From Thiothrix lacustris DSM 21227 (GTDB lineage Bacteria > Pseudomonadota > Gammaproteobacteria > Thiotrichales > Thiotrichaceae): a stretch of 64,000 nt of DNA. Of the stretch, positions 49,929-59,290 are shown in pieces. A program made the translations under genes and the position numbers. How positions within the stretch are numbered: the stretch's first letter is position 1; each line of letters begins with the position of its first letter. Under the pieces are notes generated by a model. That model saw only the letters and a program-made list of their open reading frames with translations. It searched no databases and was not told where the DNA came from. The DNA is taken from NCBI RefSeq assembly GCF_000621325.1, contig NZ_JHYQ01000014.1, forward strand, positions 1 through 64,000, given 5' to 3'.

Positions 49929-51437
49929 ATGAGCCTTGCAATCGTTTATAGCCGTACCAATAACGGGCTGGATGCACCACTGGTTAGCGTGGAAGTGCAT
50001 CTCGCGAATGGCCTGCCCGGTGTTTCCATCGTCGGCCTGCCAGAAACAGCGGTGAAAGAAAGCCGCGATCGTGTCAAAGCTGCCATGACCAATTCCAATT
50101 TCAACTTTCCGTTACGGCGCGTCACTATCAACCTCGCCCCTGCCGACATCCCCAAAGATGGTGGGCGCTTCGACCTACCCATTGCCATTGGTATGTTAGC
50201 TGCCAGTGAGCAGTTACCTCACGACGTATTGCAAGGCTACGAATTCATCGGCGAATTATCCTTAGGCGGGCAATTGCGCCCAGTACGCGGCGTGTTACCA
50301 ACAGCTTTCGCCGCCTTGCAAGCGGGACGAGCCCTAATCGTGCCGCAAGACAACGCCGCCGAAGCCAGCCTGATCCAAGGGCTGAAAGTTTACGCCGCCA
50401 GCACCCTCAGCGAAGTGGTCGAACACCTGCACGGCAGTGAACCGCTGGTGCGTTGGGAACAAGCCGTTGAAACCGCCGAAACCACCTACCCGTTTGACTT
50501 GAGCGACGTAAAAGGCCAATTCATGGCACGCCGTGCGCTGGAAATTGCCGCCGCCGGAGGCCACAACCTGCTGATGGTAGGCCCCCCCGGCACAGGTAAA
50601 ACCATGCTGGCCAACCGCCTCGCCACCATTTTGCCGCCGCTGTCGGAAGAGGAAGCGCTCGAATCTGCCGCCATCGCCTCCATCAGCCACCACGGCTTTG
50701 AAGCCAGCCGCTGGGGGCAACGCCAGGTACGTGAACCGCACCACACCTCGTCCGGCGTCGCCTTGGTCGGCGGCGGCTCGCAAGTCAAACCGGGGGAAAT
50801 TTCCCTCGCTCACCACGGCATTTTGTTCCTCGACGAACTCACCGAATTCAACCGCAATGTGCTGGACGTGCTGCGCGAACCGCTGGAAACGGGCAAGATC
50901 ACCCTGTCCCGCGCCGCCCGCCAAGCCACTTACCCCGCCAAATTTCAGTTGGTGGCAGCGATGAACCCTTGCCCGCAAGGCCGCGCCTGTGACCTGCGTG
51001 ACAACTGCGAATGCACCCCGGAACGCCAACGCAAACACCGCAGCCGCATTTCCGCCCCCTTTCTCGACCGCATTGACCTGCAAATCGAAGTGCCACGGGT
51101 GAAACAGGAAGATTTGCAATCGCTCAAACACGGCGAAACCAGCGCAGTCGTGCGCCAACGGGTCGAAGCAGCCCGCACCCGCCAGCACACCCGCCAAGGC
51201 AAGATCAATAACGCCCTGAGCGGACGCGATGTCGACCAGTATTGCCTGTTGGCAGAAAAAGACCAGAAACTGCTGAATGCGGCGATGGAACGTTTCAAAC
51301 TGTCGGCACGGGCGTACCACCGTATCCTCAAAGTGGCACGCACCATTGCCGATTTGGCAGAAAGTCCCGAAATCCGCACCCCACACTTAACCGAAGCCTT
51401 GAGTTATCGGGCATTGGATCGTTTAGCAGCGTTATAA
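49929..51437 (+). CDS. comM: YifB/ComM family AAA ATPase (magnesium chelatase-like)
   Basis: A 502-residue protein: N-terminal ChlI-like domain (GLPGVSIVGLPETAVKESRD), Walker A MVGPPGTGKTMLANRL, Walker B ILFLDELTEFNRNVLD, and a C-terminal Mg-chelatase-type domain with the zinc-like CPQGRACDLRDNCECTPERQ. ComM is known to promote branch migration during natural transformation. The gene stands alone. Confidence 0.93.
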   Translation: MSLAIVYSRTNNGLDAPLVSVEVHLANGLPGVSIVGLPETAVKESRDRVKAAMTNSNFNFPLRRVTINLAPADIPKDGGRFDLPIAIGMLAASEQLPHDVLQGYEFIGELSLGGQLRPVRGVLPTAFAALQAGRALIVPQDNAAEASLIQGLKVYAASTLSEVVEHLHGSEPLVRWEQAVETAETTYPFDLSDVKGQFMARRALEIAAAGGHNLLMVGPPGTGKTMLANRLATILPPLSEEEALESAAIASISHHGFEASRWGQRQVREPHHTSSGVALVGGGSQVKPGEISLAHHGILFLDELTEFNRNVLDVLREPLETGKITLSRAARQATYPAKFQLVAAMNPCPQGRACDLRDNCECTPERQRKHRSRISAPFLDRIDLQIEVPRVKQEDLQSLKHGETSAVVRQRVEAARTRQHTRQGKINNALSGRDVDQYCLLAEKDQKLLNAAMERFKLSARAYHRILKVARTIADLAESPEIRTPHLTEALSYRALDRLAAL

Positions 51438-51470
51438 TCCCGCGCTAATCATTAGCGACAAGGTGCGGGT

Positions 51471-52643
51471 ATGTGGCGGTCGACAGACACAAGGAAGGTA
51501 TTGCTGGCAGGTATTTGCAGCCTGATCCTCACCGTAGGGCTGGCGCGATTTGCGTATACGCCGCTCTTGCCGGTGATGCGCTCGGAAACCTGGCTGACCG
51601 AAGTCGCGGGGGGCTGGCTGGCAACCTTCAATTACATGGGTTACATGAGCGGCGCTTTACTGGCGACATCCATCAGCAGCTTGCACACCAAATATCAGTT
51701 ATACCGCGCAGGCTTGGTGCTGGGGGTCTTGAGCATTTTCGGCATGGCCATGACGCAAGACATGCTGCTGTGGTCACTGTTGCGTTATCTGGCAGGATTG
51801 AGCAGTGCGGCTGGCTTGCTGATCGGCTCGGGCTTGATGCTGAATTGGTTAATGCGCAATGGGCATCGCCCGGAATTAGGCATCCACTTCAGCGGCTTGG
51901 GTGGTGGTATTCTGGTATCTGGGCTGGTCGCGGTGCTCATGGCAGCAGTCCATCTGGATTGGGCGCAACAGTGGGTAGCTTTGGGATTATTAAGCGTCTT
52001 ACTGTTCATTCCAGCTTGGTTGTGGTTGCCTGAACCCGCGCCTGCGAATAAGCAACAGGCTACCCCGCCTGCACCACCTTCTCGTCAGTGGTTGGCGCTA
52101 ATGATTGCCATGTATTTCTGTGCTGGGGTCGGTTTTGTAGTCAGTGGCACTTTCACCGTGGCAATGGTGGAAAAAATTCCCACCCTCAATGGCTTGGGCA
52201 GTTGGGTCTGGGTACTGGTTGGGGTTGCGGCAACACCGGCGTGTTTTGTCTGGGATCATGTTTCACGGCGTATCGGCGATATGCCTGCGTTGCAACTGGC
52301 CTTTGCTGGGCAAATCGTGGCGATTCTCCTGCCTGCCCTTTCGATGAATGCCGCCGTCGCGGTGTTTAGTGCAGCACTTTACGGCGCAACCTTTATCGGC
52401 ATTGTCAGCCTCACCTTGACCATTATTGGGCGACATTACCCGGCAAATCCCGCCAAAGCGATGGCACGTTTGACCTTGAGTTACGGCGTGGCACAAATCA
52501 TTGCACCCGCCGCCACGGGCTACATCGCGGCAATGACCGGCAGTTATCAGGGCGGCTTGTTGATGGCCGCAGCACTGATGCTAGTTGGCATGGGCTTGCT
52601 GTGGAAATTGCACACCACCCCAACACATTCACCAACGTTTTAA
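51471..52643 (+). CDS. MFS transporter of the YbfB/YjiJ type
   Basis: A 390-residue protein with about twelve hydrophobic helices and the motif GLARFAYTPLLPVM near the N-terminus, typical of the YbfB/YjiJ group. Later helices carry GLGGGILVSGLVAVLMAAVH. Substrate is unknown. It follows comM by 33 nt and precedes the Gate protein gene by 6 nt, so the latter two are likely cotranscribed. Confidence 0.85.
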   Translation: MWRSTDTRKVLLAGICSLILTVGLARFAYTPLLPVMRSETWLTEVAGGWLATFNYMGYMSGALLATSISSLHTKYQLYRAGLVLGVLSIFGMAMTQDMLLWSLLRYLAGLSSAAGLLIGSGLMLNWLMRNGHRPELGIHFSGLGGGILVSGLVAVLMAAVHLDWAQQWVALGLLSVLLFIPAWLWLPEPAPANKQQATPPAPPSRQWLALMIAMYFCAGVGFVVSGTFTVAMVEKIPTLNGLGSWVWVLVGVAATPACFVWDHVSRRIGDMPALQLAFAGQIVAILLPALSMNAAVAVFSAALYGATFIGIVSLTLTIIGRHYPANPAKAMARLTLSYGVAQIIAPAATGYIAAMTGSYQGGLLMAAALMLVGMGLLWKLHTTPTHSPTF

Positions 52644-52649
52644 GGCGCT

Positions 52650-53588
52650 ATGGAAACCATTATTCAAGTCATTCTGGCGGGTGGGCGCACTGGCGTTGAC
52701 CTCGCGCTATACACCTTGTTACCCATTATGGTGGTCATGCTGGCACTGATGAAGTTGCTGGATGCTTGGGGCGTGTTGGCGTGGGTGGCACGCTTACTCA
52801 GCCCGGTGTTGAAACCGTTTGGCATACCCGGCTTGGGCATTTTTGCGGCGGTGAAAATGCTGCTGGTGAGTTTTGCCGCCCCCATTCCCACCTTTGCACT
52901 GATGGGACAGGGCGGAACCTCGCGTCGGCATATTGCCGCCACCTTGGCGATGATGATGGTGATGACACAAGCCAATGTGTCATTTCCGCTGGCGGCCTTC
53001 GGGCTGGACGTGGGGATGTCATTGTTCACCTCCGTGCTCGGCGGGCTGTTGGCGGCTAGCGTGACCTACCATTACTTAACCCCGAAAACGGGCTGGGATG
53101 ATGAAGCCTTTCCGGCTGAAGCACCGGATGTTTCCCCGTACAAGGGCAAAAACGCCATACGCATTTTGTCCGACGGTGGCTTGGAGGGCATGAAAATCGT
53201 GGTGAATTCCATCCCCATGTTAGTGCTGGCCTTGTGTTTCGTGAATGCGCTCAAAGCCAGCGGCGCTATCGTGGGCTTAACCACACTGTTAGCGCCCGTG
53301 CTGGCCTTGATCGGTTTGCCGGAAGCCGCCGTTTTGCCCTTAATTACCAAGTTTATTGCGGGTGGCACAGCGTTCATGGCAGTCACCATCGACTTGATCC
53401 AGCAAGGCAGTCTGACCGCGTTGGAGTTGAATCGCATGGTCGGTTTTGCCACCAATCCGCTAGATATTGTGGGAATTGCCTTGTTTGCCAGTGTGCATCC
53501 GCGTGTTGCAGAAGTGATGCGCCCCGCCCTATTGGGGGCGTGCGCGGGCTTATTGGTGCGGGGCACAATTCACCTGATACTCTACTGA
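52650..53588 (+). CDS. Nucleoside recognition (Gate) domain membrane protein
   Basis: A 312-residue protein with about eight hydrophobic helices in two related halves, each with the Gate-domain signature. The first has LYTLLPIMVVMLALMKLLDA; the second has GMKIVVNSIPMLVLALCFVN followed by FIAGGTAFMAV. This resembles SpmA/SpmB and nucleoside-gate proteins; substrate unknown. It starts 6 nt after the MFS gene. Confidence 0.78.
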   Translation: METIIQVILAGGRTGVDLALYTLLPIMVVMLALMKLLDAWGVLAWVARLLSPVLKPFGIPGLGIFAAVKMLLVSFAAPIPTFALMGQGGTSRRHIAATLAMMMVMTQANVSFPLAAFGLDVGMSLFTSVLGGLLAASVTYHYLTPKTGWDDEAFPAEAPDVSPYKGKNAIRILSDGGLEGMKIVVNSIPMLVLALCFVNALKASGAIVGLTTLLAPVLALIGLPEAAVLPLITKFIAGGTAFMAVTIDLIQQGSLTALELNRMVGFATNPLDIVGIALFASVHPRVAEVMRPALLGACAGLLVRGTIHLILY

Positions 53589-53630
53589 TTTTGTGCCATC
53601 ATAGCCGCCTCTAACTCAGGAAAAGGCACG

Positions 53631-54521
53631 ATGACCCAAGCGATTCTGGAAGTCCGCAACCTGCACAAGCAATACCCCGGCGTGAATGCCGTCAATGGTA
53701 TCGACTTCGCCGTTCCCCAAGGCATCTGTTTCGGCTTGCTCGGTCCCAATGGCGCGGGCAAAACCACCACCATCGAAATGATGGAAGGCATTATCAAGCC
53801 CACCTCCGGCGAAATTTTCTACAAAGGCGAGCCACAGGGCGCACGTTTCCGGCAGGAAGCGGGTATCCAGTTCCAATCGACTGCCTTGCAGGATTTCCTC
53901 ACGGTGCGCGAAAACCTCAAGTTCTTCGGCAGCTTGTATCCCAACGGCCTACCACTGGAAGAGCTGGTGGAAATCTGCCGCCTGAAAGATTACCTCGACC
54001 GCGATGCCAGCAAACTTTCCGGCGGGCAACGCCAACGCATGTTGCTGGCACTCGCGTTGGTGAATGACCCCGATGTGGTCTTCCTCGACGAACCCACCAC
54101 CGGCCTCGACCCGCAAGCCCGCCTGAATTTCTGGGAACTGGTCAACAGCATCAAGGCACGCAACAAAACCGTGCTGCTGACCACGCATTACATGGAAGAG
54201 GCTTACAACTTGTGTGATGAAATCGCCATCATGGATCACGGCAAAATCATTGCCCACGGTTCACCCGACGCGCTGCTAGCGAAACACTTTCAGGACGTAA
54301 TCATCGAATTGCCGCAAAGCGATTTCCCGGAAGCGGCCAAAGATATTCCACACCGTTACCTCGACAAAGTGCGCGGCACGGTGGAAATCATCACCCCGGA
54401 TGTCAACGGCACGCTGGCACAATTGATCCAGCACGGCGCATCGTTAGCGGGCTTACAAGTACGCCCCCGCACCCTCGAAGACTTGTTCCTCGAATTGACT
54501 GGCAAGGAGTTACGCGCATGA
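53631..54521 (+). CDS. ABC-2 type transporter ATP-binding protein
   Basis: A 296-residue ATPase: Walker A GLLGPNGAGKTTTIE, signature KLSGGQRQRMLLALAL, Walker B PDVVFLDEPTTGLDP and switch histidine in TTHYMEEAY. The C-terminal region is of the multidrug/daunorubicin type. It overlaps the permease gene by 4 nt (ATGA), so the two form one exporter. Confidence 0.94.
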   Translation: MTQAILEVRNLHKQYPGVNAVNGIDFAVPQGICFGLLGPNGAGKTTTIEMMEGIIKPTSGEIFYKGEPQGARFRQEAGIQFQSTALQDFLTVRENLKFFGSLYPNGLPLEELVEICRLKDYLDRDASKLSGGQRQRMLLALALVNDPDVVFLDEPTTGLDPQARLNFWELVNSIKARNKTVLLTTHYMEEAYNLCDEIAIMDHGKIIAHGSPDALLAKHFQDVIIELPQSDFPEAAKDIPHRYLDKVRGTVEIITPDVNGTLAQLIQHGASLAGLQVRPRTLEDLFLELTGKELRA

Positions 54522-55534
54522 TGAAACGCATCTGGGCGGCCTTTTACGCCCGCACTCTGGAATTTTTACGCGACCGCTCTTCATTGGGCTGGAATCTGAT
54601 TTTACCGGTGGCGCTGGTCTTCGGGCTGGCCTTCGTGTTTTCCGGCGCAGGCCAGCCGCTGTTCAAGGTGGCGGTGGTGGCGGAACAGCCAGCCAATCAC
54701 CCGTTCCTGCAAACCCAGCACGTCAATTTTTACGACATTACCCCGCAACAAGTGGACACCACCGTGCGCAAGGTCGGGCGGCATCAGGTCGACATGCTGC
54801 TGGATTTGCGTGCCGGGCAGCAACATTACTGGGTCAATAGCGACTCGCAGAAAGGCTACTTTCTGGAACGCTTGCTGGAAGGCAGCCCTGACGGGGCGCA
54901 ACTGACCAAACAGAGCGTAAAAGGCGAAGAAATCCGCTACGTCGACTGGGTGGTTCCCGGCATTCTGGGGATGAATTTGATGTTCAGTTGCTTGTTCGGG
55001 GTCGGATTCGTGATCGTGCGTTATCGCAAAAGCGGCTATTTGAAACGCCTGAATGCGACGCCGTTAAGCGCCTCCGAATTCCTGTTGGCGCAGGTGTTTT
55101 CGCGGCTGTTACTGGTGGTGGCGGTGACTTCGCTGGTGTTTACCGGCACAAACCTGTTCATGCACTTCACGGTGGAAGGCAGTTATCTGAACCTATTGCT
55201 GGTATTGGTGTTGGGCGCTTTCACCCTGATTGCGCTGAGTCTGGTGGTAGCGGCACGGGTCAGCAGCGAGGAGTTGGCAGGCGGGTTGCTCAACCTGTTG
55301 ACTTGGCCGATGATGGTGCTGTCCGGCGTGTGGTTTTCGATGGAAGGCACTAACCCGGTCATGCAATGGCTGAGCCAGTTATCACCGCTGACGCACATGC
55401 TGAGCGCCGCCCGCGCCATTATGTTGGATGGCGCGGGGCTGGCCGATATTAGCGGGCATTTGCTGGTATTGGCGGGCATGTCGGTAGTCTTCCTGCTGAT
55501 CGGTGCCGCAACCTTTAAATGGACAGCCGATTAA
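54518..55534 (+). CDS. ABC-2 type transporter permease
   Basis: A 338-residue ABC-2 permease with one N-terminal helix, a soluble loop (about 45-145), then five helices (VVPGILGMNLMFSCLFGVGF, RFSRLLL-type regions around LAQVFSRLLLVVAVTSLVFT, and so on). It forms the membrane part of the exporter with the ATPase upstream. Substrate unknown. Confidence 0.92.
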   Translation: MMKRIWAAFYARTLEFLRDRSSLGWNLILPVALVFGLAFVFSGAGQPLFKVAVVAEQPANHPFLQTQHVNFYDITPQQVDTTVRKVGRHQVDMLLDLRAGQQHYWVNSDSQKGYFLERLLEGSPDGAQLTKQSVKGEEIRYVDWVVPGILGMNLMFSCLFGVGFVIVRYRKSGYLKRLNATPLSASEFLLAQVFSRLLLVVAVTSLVFTGTNLFMHFTVEGSYLNLLLVLVLGAFTLIALSLVVAARVSSEELAGGLLNLLTWPMMVLSGVWFSMEGTNPVMQWLSQLSPLTHMLSAARAIMLDGAGLADISGHLLVLAGMSVVFLLIGAATFKWTAD

Positions 55535-55585
55535 CACACGATCCAACATTCACGCATTCTTTTCGTGAATTTTCGTCCGCTGAAC

Positions 55586-55599
55586 CAGCAAATTTGCTG
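55586..55599. promoter_or_regulatory. 14-bp perfect palindrome upstream of the NAD salvage genes
   Basis: cagcaaatttgctg is a perfect palindrome. It lies in the 232-nt gap before the NMN adenylyltransferase gene, which also carries a small hairpin with arms acacct (55688-55693) and aggtgt (55701-55706). The site is operator-like; regulator unknown. Confidence 0.4.
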
Positions 55600-55718
55600 T
55601 TGGCTCAGCACTGCATACATCGACCAGTGGGAAATGAAAAAACGATAGATAACCAGACACTTCATCACCAGATGAGAGGTAATTGACACACCTCACTAAC
55701 AGGTGTCTACTGATAAGT

Positions 55719-55737
55719 ATCTTGGATAGACCAAGAT
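55719..55737 (+). promoter_or_regulatory. Shared NAD-salvage stem-loop, copy 1
   Basis: The arms atcttgg (55719-55725) and ccaagat (55731-55737) form a 7-bp stem with loop ataga. It ends 29 nt before the ATG at 55767. A second element with the same loop and closing GG/CC pairs but a different lower stem lies before nadV at 56814-56832. Confidence 0.6.
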
Positions 55738-55766
55738 CAACCATTTTCAGTAAGGAGCTTACTGAC

Positions 55767-56798
55767 ATGTCCAAACCTGATTTCGATTTTCTGGTCTTTA
55801 TCGGCCGCTTCCAGCCTTTTCATGCAGGCCACCAAGCCGTGGTTGAAACCGCGTTGCAGCGTGCCGAGCGCGTCATTGTACTAGTCGGTTCCAGTTGCCA
55901 GCCGCGCACCTTGCGTAACCCGTGGACATTTGCCGAACGCGAACAGTTTATCCGGGCGGTGTTTCCTGAGGCAGGTGAACGCCTGATCCTCGCACCCTTG
56001 CTGGATGACACGTACAACGAGCAAGGCTGGATTACCCTTGTGCAACAATCGGTGCATGGCATCACTTGCCGCTTTCCACCCAAAGTGGGCAGTGCCGCGC
56101 CGCGCATCGGCCTGATCGGGCACAGCAAAGACCACAGTTCCTACTACCTGTCGATGTTCCCACAATGGCAATCGGTCGCGGTGGACAACGTGCGCGGGCT
56201 GTCATCCACTCCGCTGCGTGAACAGTATTTCCAACACGGCACCGCGCAAGGCGAATTGCCTGATGCCGTGCAAGGGTGGCTGGAAACCTTCCGCGAATCC
56301 GCCACCTTCCAGCACATTGCAGGTGAATGGGAATTCGTCAACCAATACCGCAAGGGCTGGGAAGCGGCGCCTTACGCACCCACCTTCGTCACGGTCGATG
56401 CAGTGGTGGTGCAAGCCGGGCACATCTTGCTGATCGAACGCAAAGCCCGCCCCGGCAAAGGCCAATGGGCGCTACCCGGCGGTTTCCTCGACCCGCACGA
56501 AAAGCTGCGCGAGGCGGTCATCCGCGAATTGCGTGAAGAAACCCGCATCAAAGTCCCCGCGCCGGTGTTGGCAGGCTCGATTGTGAAGGAACAGGTCTTC
56601 GATGACCCCTACCGTTCCGCACGCGGGCGCACCATTACCCATGCATTCCTGATCGAACTCAAACCCGATGCACACGGCCTGCCGAAAGTGAAAGGCGGCG
56701 ACGATGCGCAACAGGCTTTCTGGGTTCCGTTGGGCGACCTCGACCCTGAACGCTTGTTTGAAGACCATTTCCAGATCATCAAAACGATGATTGGGTAA
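55767..56798 (+). CDS. Bifunctional NMN adenylyltransferase/Nudix hydrolase (NadM-Nudix)
   Basis: A 343-residue protein. Residues 1-180 are a nicotinamide-nucleotide adenylyltransferase (FIGRFQPFHAGHQAVVETAL with the HxGH-like site; SSTPLREQYF). Residues 200-343 are a Nudix hydrolase with the box GGFLDPHEKLREAVIREL followed by REET. The pair makes NAD from NMN and probably cleaves ADP-ribose. The start at 55767 follows aaggag. It is followed by nadV, so the two enzymes make a two-step nicotinamide-to-NAD route. A stem-loop shared with nadV precedes it. Confidence 0.93.
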   Translation: MSKPDFDFLVFIGRFQPFHAGHQAVVETALQRAERVIVLVGSSCQPRTLRNPWTFAEREQFIRAVFPEAGERLILAPLLDDTYNEQGWITLVQQSVHGITCRFPPKVGSAAPRIGLIGHSKDHSSYYLSMFPQWQSVAVDNVRGLSSTPLREQYFQHGTAQGELPDAVQGWLETFRESATFQHIAGEWEFVNQYRKGWEAAPYAPTFVTVDAVVVQAGHILLIERKARPGKGQWALPGGFLDPHEKLREAVIRELREETRIKVPAPVLAGSIVKEQVFDDPYRSARGRTITHAFLIELKPDAHGLPKVKGGDDAQQAFWVPLGDLDPERLFEDHFQIIKTMIG

Positions 56799-56813
56799 AC
56801 ATTCTCACTTTCC

Positions 56814-56832
56814 GCGCTGGATAGACCGGCGC
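56814..56832 (+). promoter_or_regulatory. Shared NAD-salvage stem-loop, copy 2
   Basis: The arms gcgctgg (56814-56820) and ccggcgc (56826-56832) form a 7-bp stem (one G-U pair) with loop ataga, identical to the loop at 55726-55730. It ends 27 nt before the nadV start at 56860. Confidence 0.6.
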
Positions 56833-56859
56833 TTAACTCTCAACACAGGAGGATTTCCT

Positions 56860-58242
56860 ATGTTCACCAACCTGATTCTCAACACTGACAGCTACAAAGC
56901 CAGCCACTTCCTGCAATACCCTGCCGGAGCGGACGTTGTGTCATCCTACATCGAAGCACGCGGCGGGCAGTTCAAACAATCGCTGTTCTTCGGCTTGCAG
57001 GCATTCCTGAAAGAAACCTTGAGCAAGCCCGTCACACTCGCCGATATTGACGAAGCGGAAGCGGTGTTTGCCGCGCACGGCGTACCGTTTTACCGCTTGG
57101 GCTGGGAACAGATTGTGCAACGGCACGGTGGTTTCCTGCCCATCGAAATCGAAGCTTTGCCCGAAGGCATGATAGTCCCCACCGGCACTGCGCTGGTACA
57201 GGTGCGCAATACCGACCCGCAAGCCTACTGGCTGACGTCGTATCTGGAAACCGCCTTGTTGCGGGCGATTTGGTATCCAACTACTGTTGCCACACTGTCA
57301 TGGCAAGTTAAACAGACTATCCGCCAATCACTCGAAGCCACTTGCGAAAACCCGGACGCGGAACTCCCGTTCAAACTGCACGACTTCGGCGCTCGCGGAG
57401 TGTCTTCCCACGAATCCGCAGCCCTCGGCGGCATGGCGCATTTGGTCAATTTCATGGGCACGGATACGGTTGTGGCCTTGCTGGCAGCGCGGAAATATTA
57501 CGGCGCAGACATGGCGGGCTTCTCGATTCCGGCGGCGGAACACTCCACCATTACCGCGTGGGGACGCGATGGCGAAGCAGACGCTTACGCCAATATGCTC
57601 AAGCAATTCGCCAAACCGGGGAAATTGTTAGCGGTGGTGTCCGACTCCTACGACATTCACCACGCGGTTTCCGAGATTTGGGGCAAGCAATTGCGGGCGC
57701 AAGTCGAAAGCAGCGGCGCAACCGTGGTGATCCGCCCTGATTCCGGCGTGCCAGAAGACATCGTGCCGGAAGTGCTGGAACGCCTGTATGCCGAATTCGG
57801 CGGACGGGTAAACAGCAAGGGTTACAAAGTGCTGAGTGATTGCGTGCGGGTGATCCAAGGCGACGGGGTGGATGTGGACTCCATCGGCGTGATTTTGCAA
57901 CGTATCCAGCAAGCGGGCTTTTCCACCGAAAACGTCGCGTTTGGCATGGGCGGCGGGCTGTTGCAGAAGGTTAACCGCGACACCTTGAGCTTTGCCATGA
58001 AAGCTTCCGCGATCCAGATCAATGGTGCATGGCGTGACGTGTACAAACAGCCGGTCACCGATTCCGGCAAGCACTCCAAACGTGGGCGGCTGGCGGTAAT
58101 TCGCGATGCTGGCAAGCTGACAACCATCCGCGAAGATGCCCTGTCGTGGGAAAGCAATTTGCTGCGCCCAGTGTTCCGCAACGGCGAGTTGCTGGTGGAT
58201 GATCGTTTTGAGGTAGTACGGGAGCGTAGCAACACCGTATAA
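56860..58242 (+). CDS. nadV: Nicotinamide phosphoribosyltransferase (NadV/NAMPT)
   Basis: A 460-residue enzyme that makes NMN from nicotinamide and PRPP. Seen: N-terminal [40 protein letters not shown] with the catalytic histidine region, the phosphate-binding [13 protein letters not shown], and [12 protein letters not shown]. Length fits NadV. The start at 56860 follows aggagga. It lies 61 nt after the NadM-Nudix gene, the next enzyme in the path, and is probably in the same operon. Confidence 0.95.
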   Translation: MFTNLILNTDSYKASHFLQYPAGADVVSSYIEARGGQFKQSLFFGLQAFLKETLSKPVTLADIDEAEAVFAAHGVPFYRLGWEQIVQRHGGFLPIEIEALPEGMIVPTGTALVQVRNTDPQAYWLTSYLETALLRAIWYPTTVATLSWQVKQTIRQSLEATCENPDAELPFKLHDFGARGVSSHESAALGGMAHLVNFMGTDTVVALLAARKYYGADMAGFSIPAAEHSTITAWGRDGEADAYANMLKQFAKPGKLLAVVSDSYDIHHAVSEIWGKQLRAQVESSGATVVIRPDSGVPEDIVPEVLERLYAEFGGRVNSKGYKVLSDCVRVIQGDGVDVDSIGVILQRIQQAGFSTENVAFGMGGGLLQKVNRDTLSFAMKASAIQINGAWRDVYKQPVTDSGKHSKRGRLAVIRDAGKLTTIREDALSWESNLLRPVFRNGELLVDDRFEVVRERSNTV

Positions 58243-58250
58243 TCGAGGGC

Positions 58251-58508
58251 ATGAAATACCCACTCATCCTCATTATCCGCTTCTACCAATTGTTCCTCAG
58301 CCCGATGCTGGGGAGCAATTGCCGCTTCTACCCCACCTGTTCGCATTACGCGAAGGAAGCGATTGAAACCCACGGCGCACTCAAAGGCAGTTGGCTCGCC
58401 ATTCGCCGCATCGGCCGCTGCAACCCGTGGAACGAAGGCGGGGTTGACCCCGTGCCGGAAGCCTGTGGCTGCGGCAAACACCCGCAAAAGCCGCCTGACC
58501 CCGAATAG
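58251..58508 (+). CDS. yidD: Membrane protein insertion efficiency factor YidD
   Basis: An 85-residue YidD with the membrane-proximal amphipathic start ([20 protein letters not shown]), conserved [15 protein letters not shown] and [18 protein letters not shown]. YidD assists YidC in membrane protein insertion. It is usually found between rnpA and yidC, but here it lies 8 nt after nadV, an unusual place. Confidence 0.94.
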   Translation: MKYPLILIIRFYQLFLSPMLGSNCRFYPTCSHYAKEAIETHGALKGSWLAIRRIGRCNPWNEGGVDPVPEACGCGKHPQKPPDPE

Positions 58509-58580
58509 CGCGTTCATCTGCCCATCATTTACATCCTGTCGGACTGCTTATACCCTCTAATAAAAAACAGGATAAAAGCC

Positions 58581-59285
58581 ATGTCAGAGTCACCAAAAGC
58601 TCAAATACCAGAACTGTTCGATCTCGTCGTCACCGGGCATAGCTCCGACAAATCGGTCGAAGCCTTGGTGCGCGACGTCCTCACCTTGCTGGATGACAAC
58701 AGCCCTTACCTCGAATTCAAGCTGTCGGATGCGCTACTGTTCAACAACGGCATGGTATCCATCCGCGAAAACATCAGTCAGGTCGAAGCCGAAGCCATCA
58801 GCCAGCAACTCAGCACATTGGCTATCAAATGCGCGATACGCCCCACCCTACAACTGGTTCCTCTGGAAGAAAATACCCAACTCACCGGCCCGCTGTACAC
58901 CTGCCCTGCCTGCAAACACCAGCAAGTTCAAACCAAAGAGCACAATGAAAAATGTGAAGCATGCGGTGTGATCGGTGACAGTTTCCTGCGCACCCAGCGC
59001 ATGAAAGAAGCCGTGGAAAGCGAACGCCAGAAATACGAAAACGAACTCAGCAAAAGCATCAAGGCAGCAGAAGAAAGCGCCAAGCGTTATGAAAGCGATT
59101 CAATGTATCAAGAAGCCCGTCGTCAACTAGGCGTTGAAGACAAATCAGGCGACTCCAAACTAAAAATAGTTGCTGTTGTGGCTGCCATCGGCATTGGCAT
59201 CGCCACCCTGTATGCGTTCAATAAACCTGACAAGACAACAGCACCGCAACCTGAAACAGTCGCGGCTACTGCCCCTCCGCAATAA
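58581..59285 (+). CDS. Zinc-ribbon protein with C-terminal membrane anchor, unknown
   Basis: A 234-residue protein: N-terminal alpha/beta region (about 1-100), a zinc-ribbon-like CPACKHQQ ... CEACG at about 111-131, a charged coiled coil (about 135-185), and one transmembrane helix near 195-212 (LKIVAVVAAIGIGIATLYAF). The tail is Pro/Ala-rich and lies on the other side. No family is recognised. Confidence 0.65.
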   Translation: MSESPKAQIPELFDLVVTGHSSDKSVEALVRDVLTLLDDNSPYLEFKLSDALLFNNGMVSIRENISQVEAEAISQQLSTLAIKCAIRPTLQLVPLEENTQLTGPLYTCPACKHQQVQTKEHNEKCEACGVIGDSFLRTQRMKEAVESERQKYENELSKSIKAAEESAKRYESDSMYQEARRQLGVEDKSGDSKLKIVAVVAAIGIGIATLYAFNKPDKTTAPQPETVAATAPPQ

Positions 59286-59290
59286 TTCCC

